From Amphritea atlantica (GTDB taxonomy: Bacteria > Pseudomonadota > Gammaproteobacteria > Pseudomonadales > Balneatricaceae): a stretch of DNA of 64,000 nt. Each line of letters starts with the position of its first letter. The first letter of the stretch is position 1. The notes beneath the pieces were generated by a model. That model saw only the letters and a list, made by a program, of their open reading frames with translations, ran no database searches and had not been told where the DNA came from. The stretch is taken from contig NZ_FOGB01000001.1 of NCBI RefSeq assembly GCF_900111095.1, positions 372,001 through 436,000 of the forward strand, written 5' to 3'. The translations under genes and the position numbers were made by a program. Shown piece after piece: positions 8,862 to 18,116 of this stretch.

Positions 8862-9062
8862 ACGGTTTTGTCGTCTGGCAGCGCATAACGCTAAAATTTT
8901 TTGTTTTTCGTCCTCTGTCGCGCTATGCCAGATCAGTATTTCGTTGAGGGTTCGGTAACACCCCATACAGATATCATCGCTATCCAGGCAGCAGTTGCGA
9001 ACACAGGGGGAGTCCACCCTGTACGCACTTGCTGTAGAAAGATGGAGGGGAGAGGCTTTCAT
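8850..9062 (-). CDS. DUF1289 domain-containing small protein
   Basis: This 70-residue protein has the compact DUF1289 cysteine signature SPCVRNCCLDSDDICMGCYR followed by TLNEILIWHSATEDEK. The cysteine spacing suggests a small metal-binding fold; the function of the family is not established. In other gammaproteobacteria such genes often lie near Fre/DszD-like or unrelated housekeeping genes, so context gives no clue here. The gap upstream (9063-9336) holds no other gene. Confidence 0.88.
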   Translation of the reverse strand: MKASPLHLSTASAYRVDSPCVRNCCLDSDDICMGCYRTLNEILIWHSATEDEKQKILALCAARRQNRLNR

Positions 9063-9336
9063 CTTTCGATATCTTCCAGGTTAATAAGGATTCAGGCTTG
9101 GCATAAGGTCTTTTATGGCCGCTGACGATAAGCGCTCCGTTGACTGAGCACCAGCAGACAATATCAGACGTCTAACATAGAGCAACACTACTCAAAATCA
9201 CACTTAAACAGGTCTGTTTTGTTTGAATAGTCTTTACCGATAGTAGTAATGTAGTCTATATCTAGTGATTTTTTGTTTAATTAAGCTCTATGTTTGGCTG
9301 TTTATGCAGTAGATTGATAAAAATTCTGGAGTGTCA

Positions 9337-10644
9337 ATGTTGATTAAACTGACAGGGATCGCGCTGTTAACAGGACTGTTTTGTACTCACAGCTATGCTT
9401 CCGAGAGTGGTGCCGCTCTGGTTAAAGCGTTGCTGGATGAGGGGCGCTTCAACGAAGCGTACAACCTTGCGATGACCTATCTGCAGGGGTTTGAAGGCGA
9501 TCCGGAGTTTGATTTTCAATATGGTGTTGCTGCCATCGACAGTGGTAATGTCAGCGAAGGTGTTTTTGCTCTGGAACGGGTTGCCTTTTCCGATCCGAAA
9601 AATCCGCTGGTGCGGCTTGAACTGGCGCGGGGCTACTATCTGTTACAGCAGTTTGATAAGGCGCAGCAGCTGTTTGAACAGGTGCTGTTACTCGATCCGC
9701 CAGATAATGTCCGTATCCGTATCGCGCAGTATCTTGATCTGATTGAGAAGAAACAATCCTTTCCCGCCACTCAGGTTAAGGGCTTCGTTGAGATCTGGCG
9801 CGGCTATGATAGTAATATTAATTCTGGCCCTGAGTCGCAAGCCAGTCTGGTGACGCTGACCAGCGATGCACTTGGCAGAGGAAACCAGTTTAACCGACTG
9901 CGAATGGGGACAACGGTTGAGCATCAGTATGCGGCTGACCGGCAACTGGATTTTACCCTGAAAGGCGATTTCACACGCTACGATGACGAAATGGCACAGG
10001 ACTACACTATCCTGTCTGTGTCGGGCGGGCATACCTGGATAGAACATCAGAACCGTTATCGACTGGGCGTTGATCTGCAGCATTTCAGTCGTGATGGTCA
10101 GCGTTATCGTGATCTGTTGGGCATAAATGGCAGCTGGACTCATTCACCGGACAATCAGTCACAGCTGCGCTTATATGGCGGGATAAATCTGTTGGAATAT
10201 GCTGAAGATAGCTGGAAGGATGCAACTCAGTATTATCTTGCCGGAAATTATCTGTTTACCGGTCGGGGCAACTGGAACCCCCTTTGGTTTGCCGGTGGTT
10301 TTGTCGGCCAGGAAACCCCGGATACCGCTGGAGTACTGGCAGATTCACAGGTTGATCGTGTTTTCTGGGGATCCAATATTGGTGTTCAGTTAGAACCCGG
10401 CAATGACCTTACCCTGACTCCTGTATTGACCTATCAGTCCAGCCACTACGCAGGTGATGACTGGATATATCAAGTCCGACGTAAGGATAACTTCGCCATT
10501 CTGAATATCAATCTTGAATGGGCCGTAGAGAAAAACTGGACCGTATTGGCTGATTTAAGCTCTTACCATGCGGATTCCAATATTGAGCTATATGAGTATG
10601 ACCGTCATCAGGGGATGCTGGGTCTGCGCTATAGCTTCAGGTGA
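9337..10644 (+). CDS. Outer-membrane TPR plus beta-barrel protein, Slam-like
   Basis: This is a 435-residue exported protein. A signal peptide ends around HSYASES; residues ~25-145 form tetratricopeptide repeats (for example LVRLELARGYYLLQQFDKAQ); the rest alternates amphipathic strands and ends in a terminal aromatic-Arg (GLRYSFR), as in outer-membrane barrels. This TPR-then-barrel order is that of surface lipoprotein assembly modulators (Slam, DUF560), although it is shorter than the Neisseria proteins. ATG 9337 with GGAG five bases upstream is chosen over GTG 9331. It precedes a FecR-domain exported protein by nine bases, which could be its client. Confidence 0.7.
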   Translation: MLIKLTGIALLTGLFCTHSYASESGAALVKALLDEGRFNEAYNLAMTYLQGFEGDPEFDFQYGVAAIDSGNVSEGVFALERVAFSDPKNPLVRLELARGYYLLQQFDKAQQLFEQVLLLDPPDNVRIRIAQYLDLIEKKQSFPATQVKGFVEIWRGYDSNINSGPESQASLVTLTSDALGRGNQFNRLRMGTTVEHQYAADRQLDFTLKGDFTRYDDEMAQDYTILSVSGGHTWIEHQNRYRLGVDLQHFSRDGQRYRDLLGINGSWTHSPDNQSQLRLYGGINLLEYAEDSWKDATQYYLAGNYLFTGRGNWNPLWFAGGFVGQETPDTAGVLADSQVDRVFWGSNIGVQLEPGNDLTLTPVLTYQSSHYAGDDWIYQVRRKDNFAILNINLEWAVEKNWTVLADLSSYHADSNIELYEYDRHQGMLGLRYSFR

Positions 10645-10653
10645 GGTAGATTT

Positions 10654-12327
10654 ATGAAGTCTATGCTGTTTAGTCTGATATTAATGTTGTGCTCGGGAGC
10701 GGTTTCTGCCGCCGAAGCTGTGGCCAGTGTGATATTGAGTTTCGGTGAGAATGTTGCGGTGGCTGCAGATGGCAGTGAGAGGGTGTTGAAACGGCATTCT
10801 GAAGTTTATGCCAATGATTTATTAAAAACCGGACCAGGAGGGCGGCTACAGCTACGGTTCAGCGATAACTCCCGGCTGGCCCTGAAAGCTGCTACTGAAT
10901 TTCGTATTGCGGAGTATCAGTTTGAACAAAAGAAGCCGGAGGAGGGGAAAGCCCTCTTTCAGTTGCTAAAAGGGGGGATGCGGACGATTTCTGGGCAGAT
11001 TGGCAAGCCGAACAAAGAAAATTATCGTCTGGAGACAACTGTGGCCACTATCGGCATTCGTGGCACCCACTACGGTGTTGAGTACACCGGTGAGGGGATC
11101 TATTGTGAAACCATTGAGGGGGCTATTCAGGTTACCAGCGATCATCAGACTATTCTGGTGAGTGCCGGAGAGGGCGCCTGGTGGGGGAGTAATGGCAATG
11201 TCAGAAAAGGCAGTGCAACCGGGCAGACAGGGGATTATATCCTGCGCAAAAAAGTCCAGTCTGATGCACTTACTTCCGATGAGCAAAACGAAGAGCCTGA
11301 GGACGACAGCAAGCTGGCGGGTACCATTCCGGCGACGGACCCCGAACTTGAGGGGGACTATTCCGATGATGGGCGTTCCGGTCAGCCGGAACTGCCCGAT
11401 CCCACCGGTAATGGTACCAGAGCACCGGATGGCGCTCTGGTTGCTGTTGCCTTTACCCGGGATGATAAGGCTAAAGGGTACCTGTCCGGAAATGGCTCGG
11501 TCGTGGCGGGCAGCGCTTCTGGTATCGCTATCGATAACAGTGCCGGCGGTCTGGTGACGGGTATCAGCTACAAGGACAATAAGCCGAATACCACGCCCCA
11601 TGCCTGTTCCCCCTGTATTTTTACCGGTGGTGACGATACCGGGTTTGTCTCCGGCAGCGGTACTGCAACCCTGGGGGGGGCTGAGATCTCCTGGGGGCGC
11701 TGGAATGCAGGGTTTGAGCTGAAAGAGAATAATACCGTTCAGACTCTGGCGGGTGGTTTCCACTACATGTATAGCGATAGCCTGACGACCCAGGCACAGC
11801 TTGATGCGCTGACAACGGCGCGCAGTGGGTCTTATCTGTATACCTTTACCAATGGCTCAACCAGTTTGACTGCGCCACAGATCGAAACCGGCGCGACCGG
11901 ATCACTGGTTGGATATGGCAGCGGTGCAGTTGCCCCTGGACGTGTTTACGGGGGGACCTACGTGCTGGTGAACTGGGATTCTCTTGAGATCGAACAGGTG
12001 AGTATAAAAGCCGATGTAAATGATGGTACCGGTATTCGCAGTTTTAACCTGACTGAGGCGGTTGATAAACAGGGCGTTGCTGTGAAAACATCGCTGAATG
12101 ATGTTCTGCAGGGGGGGGAGTTAACGCTTGCCGGTAGCTGTAGTGGCGGTCAGTGTTCTGTGGGAGGGAACGATACCGCGATGAACGGGCAGATGACCTT
12201 TGATCTGGTTGGAAACCGGGCCGATGGCGCGATTTCCTCTTATGGTGCATCAGGGTCCAGCCCTGTAAATAAGGATATTACGGTGGTTGGAACGGTGCTG
12301 CTGGATAGCAGTGGTCCAGCCCCTTAA
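10654..12327 (+). CDS. Exported FecR-domain protein with glycine-rich beta C-terminus
   Basis: This 557-residue protein has a signal peptide (cleavage near AVSAAEA) and a FecR domain at ~40-185: LLKTGPGGRLQLRFSDNS, then TTVATIGIRGTHYGVEY. An acidic proline/glycine linker (~200-260) leads to a ~290-residue C-terminal part rich in G, S, T and aromatic residues that looks like beta-barrel or beta-solenoid. One cysteine pair (CSPC) lies near residue 315, another (CSGGQC) near the end. There is no transmembrane anti-sigma part, so it is not a classical FecR. Its position behind a Slam-like gene suggests it is exported or surface-displayed; similar genes commonly neighbour CHASE2 cyclases, as here. 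Confidence 0.8.
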   Translation: MKSMLFSLILMLCSGAVSAAEAVASVILSFGENVAVAADGSERVLKRHSEVYANDLLKTGPGGRLQLRFSDNSRLALKAATEFRIAEYQFEQKKPEEGKALFQLLKGGMRTISGQIGKPNKENYRLETTVATIGIRGTHYGVEYTGEGIYCETIEGAIQVTSDHQTILVSAGEGAWWGSNGNVRKGSATGQTGDYILRKKVQSDALTSDEQNEEPEDDSKLAGTIPATDPELEGDYSDDGRSGQPELPDPTGNGTRAPDGALVAVAFTRDDKAKGYLSGNGSVVAGSASGIAIDNSAGGLVTGISYKDNKPNTTPHACSPCIFTGGDDTGFVSGSGTATLGGAEISWGRWNAGFELKENNTVQTLAGGFHYMYSDSLTTQAQLDALTTARSGSYLYTFTNGSTSLTAPQIETGATGSLVGYGSGAVAPGRVYGGTYVLVNWDSLEIEQVSIKADVNDGTGIRSFNLTEAVDKQGVAVKTSLNDVLQGGELTLAGSCSGGQCSVGGNDTAMNGQMTFDLVGNRADGAISSYGASGSSPVNKDITVVGTVLLDSSGPAP

Positions 12328-12373
12328 CGCCCCCTTGCCTTAACGGATCATTGAACCTTTCTGACGTATCAGA

Positions 12374-13135
12374 TCAATCCAGAGTGATGACCTCGCCCTG
12401 ATGCAACCGGTCGATCTGTCGCTGTGGTAACAGTCGGCGGCACTGTTGCATGATGCTATCTTCCGCACCTGGCTTCAGATGGGTTATCGCTATACGAGGA
12501 TTGTGCTCCAGCTGTTCCAGTTGACCGGTTAGTAGTGATGGTGTGAGATGGCCGCTGGTTCTGGCTAACTTGTCAGACTCATCAGCAAAGGATACATCGA
12601 TAATCAGCAGATCGGGTTTGCGCTGATTCAGAATAGGCCAGAGTTTATCATTGACACCGGTATCGCCGGTAAACACAAAGCTGTTGTGGCCATTATTAAT
12701 CAGGTAGCCGACTGTGGGTGTTGGGTGCTCCGCCGGTATGACTTCGACCGTTTTATCCTGAATCGTCAGTACGTCGCCGATCTCAATCGGGTGCAGATTG
12801 ATAATGGGCTGTTGTTCGGGAAGCTGGGTGTAGTCGGGCCAGATAGTCCAGTTAAAAATATGCTGTTCAAGCGCGCTGACCACCGCCGGTTCTGCGTAGA
12901 CATTGACAGGCTTCTTATGACTGTCAAAGATGGTGGCCAGCATAAGCGGCAAGCCGATAATGTGGTCCAGATGGCCATGGGTGATAACGACATCGCGGAT
13001 GCCCAGCAGTCGTTCCATCGACAGTAACTCTACCCCGGTTCCTGCATCCAGCAGAAGGGTGTCATCTATCAGAAACGTTGTGGTTTTCAGTCCCGGACCA
13101 ATACCACCGCTACATCCCAGAATCTCAATTTTCAC
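12374..13135 (-). CDS. Metallo-beta-lactamase-fold class II 3',5'-cyclic-nucleotide phosphodiesterase-like protein
   Basis: About 253 residues. The N-terminus KIEILGCSGGIG, the metal motif THGHLDHIIGLP, the aspartate in FVFTGDTG, and the terminal ITHLKPG match the class II cAMP phosphodiesterase branch of the metallo-beta-lactamase fold. GTG 13135, preceded by GGAG, gives the usual N-terminus; a GTG at 13159 would add eight residues. It lies between the FecR-domain gene and a class III cyclase gene, on the opposite strand to both, so it could degrade the cyclase product. Other MBL hydrolase roles cannot be excluded. Confidence 0.8.
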   Translation of the reverse strand: MKIEILGCSGGIGPGLKTTTFLIDDTLLLDAGTGVELLSMERLLGIRDVVITHGHLDHIIGLPLMLATIFDSHKKPVNVYAEPAVVSALEQHIFNWTIWPDYTQLPEQQPIINLHPIEIGDVLTIQDKTVEVIPAEHPTPTVGYLINNGHNSFVFTGDTGVNDKLWPILNQRKPDLLIIDVSFADESDKLARTSGHLTPSLLTGQLEQLEHNPRIAITHLKPGAEDSIMQQCRRLLPQRQIDRLHQGEVITLD

Positions 13136-13382
13136 GTATATCTCCGACTGTGCAGACACAGGCTTTTCATTCTAATACCCCGGCATACTGTTTCTTTTAT
13201 AACACAGAGGCTGCCTGGCATACAGTCAGCTTAAACCATTATAGAGATAAGTTCTGTACTAAAAATGAGAGGTTCGCTACAACCTGAGGGGAATTGCAGG
13301 ATATGATAAGGCGATAGCTCATTTAAGGTCAGGTAGCCTGGGGCTGGATAACCCCTGTTGATATTCACTATCGGTATAAGCA

Positions 13383-15578
13383 ATGAAACAGCGCAAAACC
13401 CGCACACTGATGGGCATCATACTGACGTTGTTGATGTTGATCCCTGTTTTTCAGGACAGCAGACCTGCCTTGTTGCAGCGTTTTGAGTACGATCTCTATG
13501 ATATTCGTCTGAAGCACTTTGCAAAGCGGGAGCAGGATCCGCGTATTGTTATCGTTGATGTGGATGAAAAGAGTCTTGCGGAGCAGGGACGGTGGCCCTG
13601 GAACCGGGCGAAGCTAGCGCAGCTGCTGGACCAGCTGTTTGACCATTATGGTGTCGCTATCGCAGGTTTTGACATGGTGTTTTCTGAAGCCGATAGCAGT
13701 ATCGATCTGGAGCAGTTAACAACACTGTTGCTGGAAGCCGATCAGATTCCCGATCTGCAGCACTTTTTACAACAGCTTAATCCTGACCAGCGGCTGGCAG
13801 CAGCCATCCGCGAACGCCCGGTGGTGCTGGGCTACTCCTTCGACCGCAGTGATCGTCAGCTGCAGGCCGGTGATCCCGGCATCGCGGTGATCCAATCGTC
13901 CCCTTTGCTGGACCAGCAACCGATACCCCGGGCTTCAGGTATTATTGCCAGCGTTGATGGACTCCACAGTCAGCAGGCTTATAGCGGCTTTTTCGACAAC
14001 CCGATGGTGGACAGTGACGGGGTTTACCGCAGGGTGCCTATGTTGCAGAAGTATCAGGGGCAGTATTATCCCTCGCTTTCGCTGGCGATCTGGCTGGCAC
14101 TGTTTGATGAGCGGCAGGTAATCCCGGAGTTTGAAGCCGATCTTTTTGGTGATCATCAGGCATTAGTGGCGATCAGTGCTGGAGGTCAGAAGATCCCTGT
14201 GGATAGTTCTGCCGCTATGCTGGTGCCTTACCGGGGCGGAAAAGGCAGCTTTCCCTACATCTCGGCAACGGATGTGATGAACGGCCTGGCGGAGCCTGCT
14301 CAGCTAAACGGCGCGATTGTGCTGATCGGTACCAGTGCGGCAGGTTTACTTGATCTTCGGGTGACCCCAGTCAGTAGCCGTTATCCAGGAGTGGAAGTAC
14401 ACGCTAACATTCTCTCGGGGTTGCTGGATAATCGCATTTTCAGCGAACCGGATTACACCGCTGCTGTGGAGATTATACAGTTACTGATCAGTGGCATTTT
14501 GTTATCGGTTCTGATCCCCCGCAGTTCAGTGACCTTCTCAACCCTGATTACTCTGGGTTGGGCTGCCTGTCTGACCGCTTTCAACCTGTATGCCTGGCAG
14601 AGTCTTTACTGGGTTATTCCTCTGGGTTACACACTGTTTCTGGTGTTACTGCTTTATCTGTTTCAGCAAACCACCGGTTACTTTTTCGAAACACGCAATG
14701 TTAAACAGTTGGCGGGACAGTTTGGTCACTATATTCCCCCCGAAGTAGTGCGGGAGCTGGGTAGGCAGGAGGAGGGCGTACATCTGAGCGGTGAAAACCG
14801 GGATATGACGATTTTTTTCTCTGATATCAGGGGGTTTACGCGAATCTCTGAACAGCTGGCACCGCAGCAACTGACCCGTATGATGAATATCTATCTGACC
14901 GAAATGACCCATATTATTCATCTGCAACATGGTACGGTTGATAAATATATTGGCGATGCGGTTATGGCGTTCTGGGGGGCACCACTGAAGGATGATGATC
15001 ATGTCCGGCACGGCCTGGATGCGGCGCTGGCGATGCTTCAGCAACTGCCAATCGTTAATCAGCGTTTAGTTGCTGAGGGGCTGCCTGAAGTTGAAATAGG
15101 TATCGGTCTGCATGCTGGTATCATGAGTGTCGGCAACATGGGCTCTGAGTTCCGCATGGCATATACAGTGATGGGGGATGCGGTCAATCTCGCCTCCCGG
15201 CTGGAGGGCCTGACCCGGTTTTACGGCTGTCCGTTGCTGGTCAGCGGTGAACTCTGTGAACGCTTGCCCGGTTATATCTACAGGCAGATTGATCGGGTGC
15301 AGGTGAAAGGGCGCCTTGAGCCAGTCGAGCTGTTTCAGCCGATGTCAGTCGCTAACACTGAGGACGCTGATCTGGCCGAGCGGGTAGCATCGTTTAATCA
15401 GGGGGTTGCTCTTTACCGTGAGCAACAGTGGGCGTCTTCCCGGGAACGGTTTCAGCAATGGCTGGCACATACTCCATCCGACAGCGTCGCAACGATCTAT
15501 CTCCAGCGTATCGCTGAGTTAGAGCAAAACAGTCCAGGAAAAGAGTGGCATGCTGTGTTCAGTCATCAGCTAAAGTAG
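13383..15578 (+). CDS. CHASE2-domain membrane adenylate/guanylate cyclase (class III)
   Basis: This 731-residue protein has one N-terminal membrane helix, a periplasmic CHASE2 sensory domain (~35-335, RIVIVDVDEKSLAEQGRWPW to SRYPGVEVHANILSGLLDN), three closely spaced helices (~360-440) and a cytosolic class III cyclase domain (~475-650). The metal-binding aspartates are visible in IFFSDIRGFTRIS and YIGDAVMAFWGAP, and the transition-state Asn/Arg region in GDAVNLASRLEGL. A C-terminal tail follows. It should make cAMP (possibly cGMP) in response to an envelope signal. The neighbouring FecR-domain protein may be linked to that signal. Confidence 0.92.
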   Translation: MKQRKTRTLMGIILTLLMLIPVFQDSRPALLQRFEYDLYDIRLKHFAKREQDPRIVIVDVDEKSLAEQGRWPWNRAKLAQLLDQLFDHYGVAIAGFDMVFSEADSSIDLEQLTTLLLEADQIPDLQHFLQQLNPDQRLAAAIRERPVVLGYSFDRSDRQLQAGDPGIAVIQSSPLLDQQPIPRASGIIASVDGLHSQQAYSGFFDNPMVDSDGVYRRVPMLQKYQGQYYPSLSLAIWLALFDERQVIPEFEADLFGDHQALVAISAGGQKIPVDSSAAMLVPYRGGKGSFPYISATDVMNGLAEPAQLNGAIVLIGTSAAGLLDLRVTPVSSRYPGVEVHANILSGLLDNRIFSEPDYTAAVEIIQLLISGILLSVLIPRSSVTFSTLITLGWAACLTAFNLYAWQSLYWVIPLGYTLFLVLLLYLFQQTTGYFFETRNVKQLAGQFGHYIPPEVVRELGRQEEGVHLSGENRDMTIFFSDIRGFTRISEQLAPQQLTRMMNIYLTEMTHIIHLQHGTVDKYIGDAVMAFWGAPLKDDDHVRHGLDAALAMLQQLPIVNQRLVAEGLPEVEIGIGLHAGIMSVGNMGSEFRMAYTVMGDAVNLASRLEGLTRFYGCPLLVSGELCERLPGYIYRQIDRVQVKGRLEPVELFQPMSVANTEDADLAERVASFNQGVALYREQQWASSRERFQQWLAHTPSDSVATIYLQRIAELEQNSPGKEWHAVFSHQLK

Positions 15579-15592
15579 CCCGTGGCTGTCCG

Positions 15593-17188
15593 TTACTGAA
15601 CAAGCCCGGGAAGGGTGGTCAGATCAACCTGATCGATCTGTCTGGGGGCCATATGGCGGTTAGCGTATTCAAGATAGGCTCCGCTCTCAACAAAGATAGT
15701 AAACAGATTAGCATCGAGATGATCATCCTCCACCATGAGGCCGATAATGTTCATCGCCTGAGATAACAGCATCCCCTTTTTATAGGGGCGGTCCGGGGAT
15801 GTCAGCGCTTCAAAGATATCAGCAATACACATAATTCTGGCGCGCAACGATATCTGATCACCTTTCAAACCTCTGGGGTAGCCGCTTCCGTCCAGGTGTT
15901 CATGATGATTGCAGGCAATCTCAGGCACCTGGGCTAAGTGCTTTGGGTAGGGAAGGGACTCCAGCATATCGATAGTAACTTTGATATGGTCCCGCATCAC
16001 CTGAATCTCGCTGGGCAGCAACGTGCCTTTGCGAATACAGAGGTTTTCTGTCTCATCTTCCGTCAGCAGCTGTCGCAGGTTACCATCGTTGTCGGTCCAG
16101 GTGATTGCCGCAATCTGTCTGATGCGGTCGACATCCTCATCAGCCATAAATTCAGAACCGGTGTTACTCTGTTTCAGGAAAGCGATCTCTTCGTCGAGTT
16201 TACTGCACCGCTCTTCCATCTGCTTCTCAGCAAGCTTAGCTTCCGCAGCGGAAAGCCCGTGTAGCGTGCGGTAATGATCCAGCTGCAGCTGCAGTTTATA
16301 TTCACGGAAGCGGGATTCCAGCAGCTCGATGCGATCAAACATCGTGTGCAGCTTAGTGGCTTTGTCGATAATGTATTCGGGAGAGGTTATTTTGCCGCAG
16401 TCGTGAAGCCAGGCGGCAATACGCAGTTCATACATCTCCTGGTTATTAAACTGAGTATCAGCATATTTGTTTCTGACACTTTCGTTGACCGCTTCAGCCA
16501 GTAACATAGCGATCTCCGGGACCTGCTCACAGTGCTTCCCGGTCACCGGGGATTTATGGTCAATGGCGCGTCCCATCAGTTTGATAAAGGATTCAAACAG
16601 CTCTCTCTGAGCATCAATCAGTCGTCGTTTTGTCAGTACGGTAGCGGCCAGAGAAGCCAGGGATTCGACCAGGTGTTGCTGGTCCGCCGGGAAGGCGATC
16701 ACCTGATTATCGGCGTTCATCGCATTGATCAGCTGGAGAACACCGATAATCTCACCTTCATGGTCCACCAGAGGTACACAGAGGAAGGATTTTGATCGAT
16801 AGTTCAACTGCTTATCAAATTTACGCGTACCGGAGAAATCGTATTTATCGGAGCTGTAAGCATCCGTAATATTGATCGTTTCCCGCTGCACAAATGTTTG
16901 TACCACTACTAAGTTGGACGCTTGCTTCTGAGAGTTATAAATCTCTACTGTGGGCATATCCCGGGGTTTGCGGTGAATACCCAGTGAGCGGTTATGGAGA
17001 ATGGTAAAATGGAGTTCGTTGTCATTCTCTTCATTGCGGGTATAGAGGGTGCCGCCATCTGAATTGGTCAGATACATACAGCCCAGAATAATCCTGTCCA
17101 GTAACCTGATATGATCTGTTTCAGTGGTCAGAGCACTTGTCAGATCCGCAAGCTGATTGACGATTTCGTGTGTATCCAGATGATGCAT
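15593..17188 (-). CDS. GAF and HD-GYP domain protein, probable cyclic-di-GMP phosphodiesterase
   Basis: Starting at ATG 17188 gives 531 residues; an upstream TTG at 17251 lacks a ribosome site. A GAF domain (~25-180, with FLCVPLVDHEGEIIGVLQLI) is followed by an HD-GYP domain: HDCGK metal ligands, a long charged insertion (~270-380) between the HD motif and the rest, then HHEHLDGSGYPRGL (the GYP loop) and IADIFEALTSPDRPYKKG. HD-GYP enzymes hydrolyse c-di-GMP; the intact H, D and GYP residues argue it is active. It converges on the CHASE2 cyclase gene with a 14-base gap. Confidence 0.9.
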   Translation of the reverse strand: MHHLDTHEIVNQLADLTSALTTETDHIRLLDRIILGCMYLTNSDGGTLYTRNEENDNELHFTILHNRSLGIHRKPRDMPTVEIYNSQKQASNLVVVQTFVQRETINITDAYSSDKYDFSGTRKFDKQLNYRSKSFLCVPLVDHEGEIIGVLQLINAMNADNQVIAFPADQQHLVESLASLAATVLTKRRLIDAQRELFESFIKLMGRAIDHKSPVTGKHCEQVPEIAMLLAEAVNESVRNKYADTQFNNQEMYELRIAAWLHDCGKITSPEYIIDKATKLHTMFDRIELLESRFREYKLQLQLDHYRTLHGLSAAEAKLAEKQMEERCSKLDEEIAFLKQSNTGSEFMADEDVDRIRQIAAITWTDNDGNLRQLLTEDETENLCIRKGTLLPSEIQVMRDHIKVTIDMLESLPYPKHLAQVPEIACNHHEHLDGSGYPRGLKGDQISLRARIMCIADIFEALTSPDRPYKKGMLLSQAMNIIGLMVEDDHLDANLFTIFVESGAYLEYANRHMAPRQIDQVDLTTLPGLVQ

Positions 17189-17470
17189 GTTTCTAACCAG
17201 TGATAGTCCTTGGGTTGAGTTAAATGTGACGTTGCTTGGGCTCAGTGTCAAGGTGAATAAAGCGCGAAATCTACTAATCGGGATAAGATTGCGATGAAAA
17301 GCTGAATATTGTCTATATCCAATGGTTTTCTGCGTTTTTTGCGCTACTCCTTTGATAAAATTGAGATCTGAATCCTTGGAATAAGACCGCTTACAACGCG
17401 AGCTTCGGGCTGCATCTATTGCTGTATACCCGCGTTTTTATAGCAGTCCAGAAAACCTTGAGGAGTTGTT

Positions 17471-18115
17471 ATGCTGAATATGGATTTCAACCAGTCGGTG
17501 AGTATTAGCACCCATCGACAGAGCTGGGTTACCAGTCCGATGCCGGGTGTCTGGCGTAAACCATTGGCGCGGGAGGACGCAGAGCAGGGGCATGCGACCA
17601 GTATTGTGCGTTATGATCCGGGAGCCAGCTTCTCCTCTCATGGGCATCCGAAAGGTGAAGAGATTCTGGTACTGCAGGGCGTGTTTTCCGATCAGACTGG
17701 AGATTATGCTGCAGGCACCTATTTTCGTAACCCTGAGGGGTTTAGTCATGCACCTTTCAGTCATGAAGGCTGCATTATTCTGGTGAAACTGCATCAGTTT
17801 CAGCCGGATGACCGGGCGCATCTGACTGTTCAGACCGATACCGCATCATGGGGTGGGACAGAGAGTGTACTGCAACGACTGGATCTGCATCAGCATAACG
17901 ATGAGCAGGTGTTTATGCTCAAGAGCCAGGCCGATGTGGAACTGGATCTGAGCAACGCCCTAAAGGGGTTGGAGCTGTTTGTGATTGAAGGAGAACTGTT
18001 TGAAAATCAGCAGCTCTTTTCGCAGGGCTGCTGGATTCGTCGTCCCCGTGCCGCTCACCGCTATCGTTTAGGTCCCGGTACGCGGGTGTGGATCAAGGTT
18101 AACCATCTGTCCTGA
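17471..18115 (+). CDS. Bicupin protein, ChrR-like cupin family
   Basis: This 214-residue protein contains two cupin units. The first (~20-110) keeps a metal-binding pattern, SFSSHGHPKGEEILVLQG, followed by GTYFRNPEGFSH, like the cupin of ChrR anti-sigma factors and acetylacetone-cleaving enzymes. The second (~125-210) is degenerate, ending GCWIRRPRAAHRYRLGPG. It has AGGAG before ATG 17471. Its stop is separated by one base from the next start, so it is translationally coupled to the Nmad3-like gene. Specific substrate unknown; it could be a small-molecule or redox sensor or an enzyme. Confidence 0.8.
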   Translation: MLNMDFNQSVSISTHRQSWVTSPMPGVWRKPLAREDAEQGHATSIVRYDPGASFSSHGHPKGEEILVLQGVFSDQTGDYAAGTYFRNPEGFSHAPFSHEGCIILVKLHQFQPDDRAHLTVQTDTASWGGTESVLQRLDLHQHNDEQVFMLKSQADVELDLSNALKGLELFVIEGELFENQQLFSQGCWIRRPRAAHRYRLGPGTRVWIKVNHLS

Positions 18116-18116
18116 T

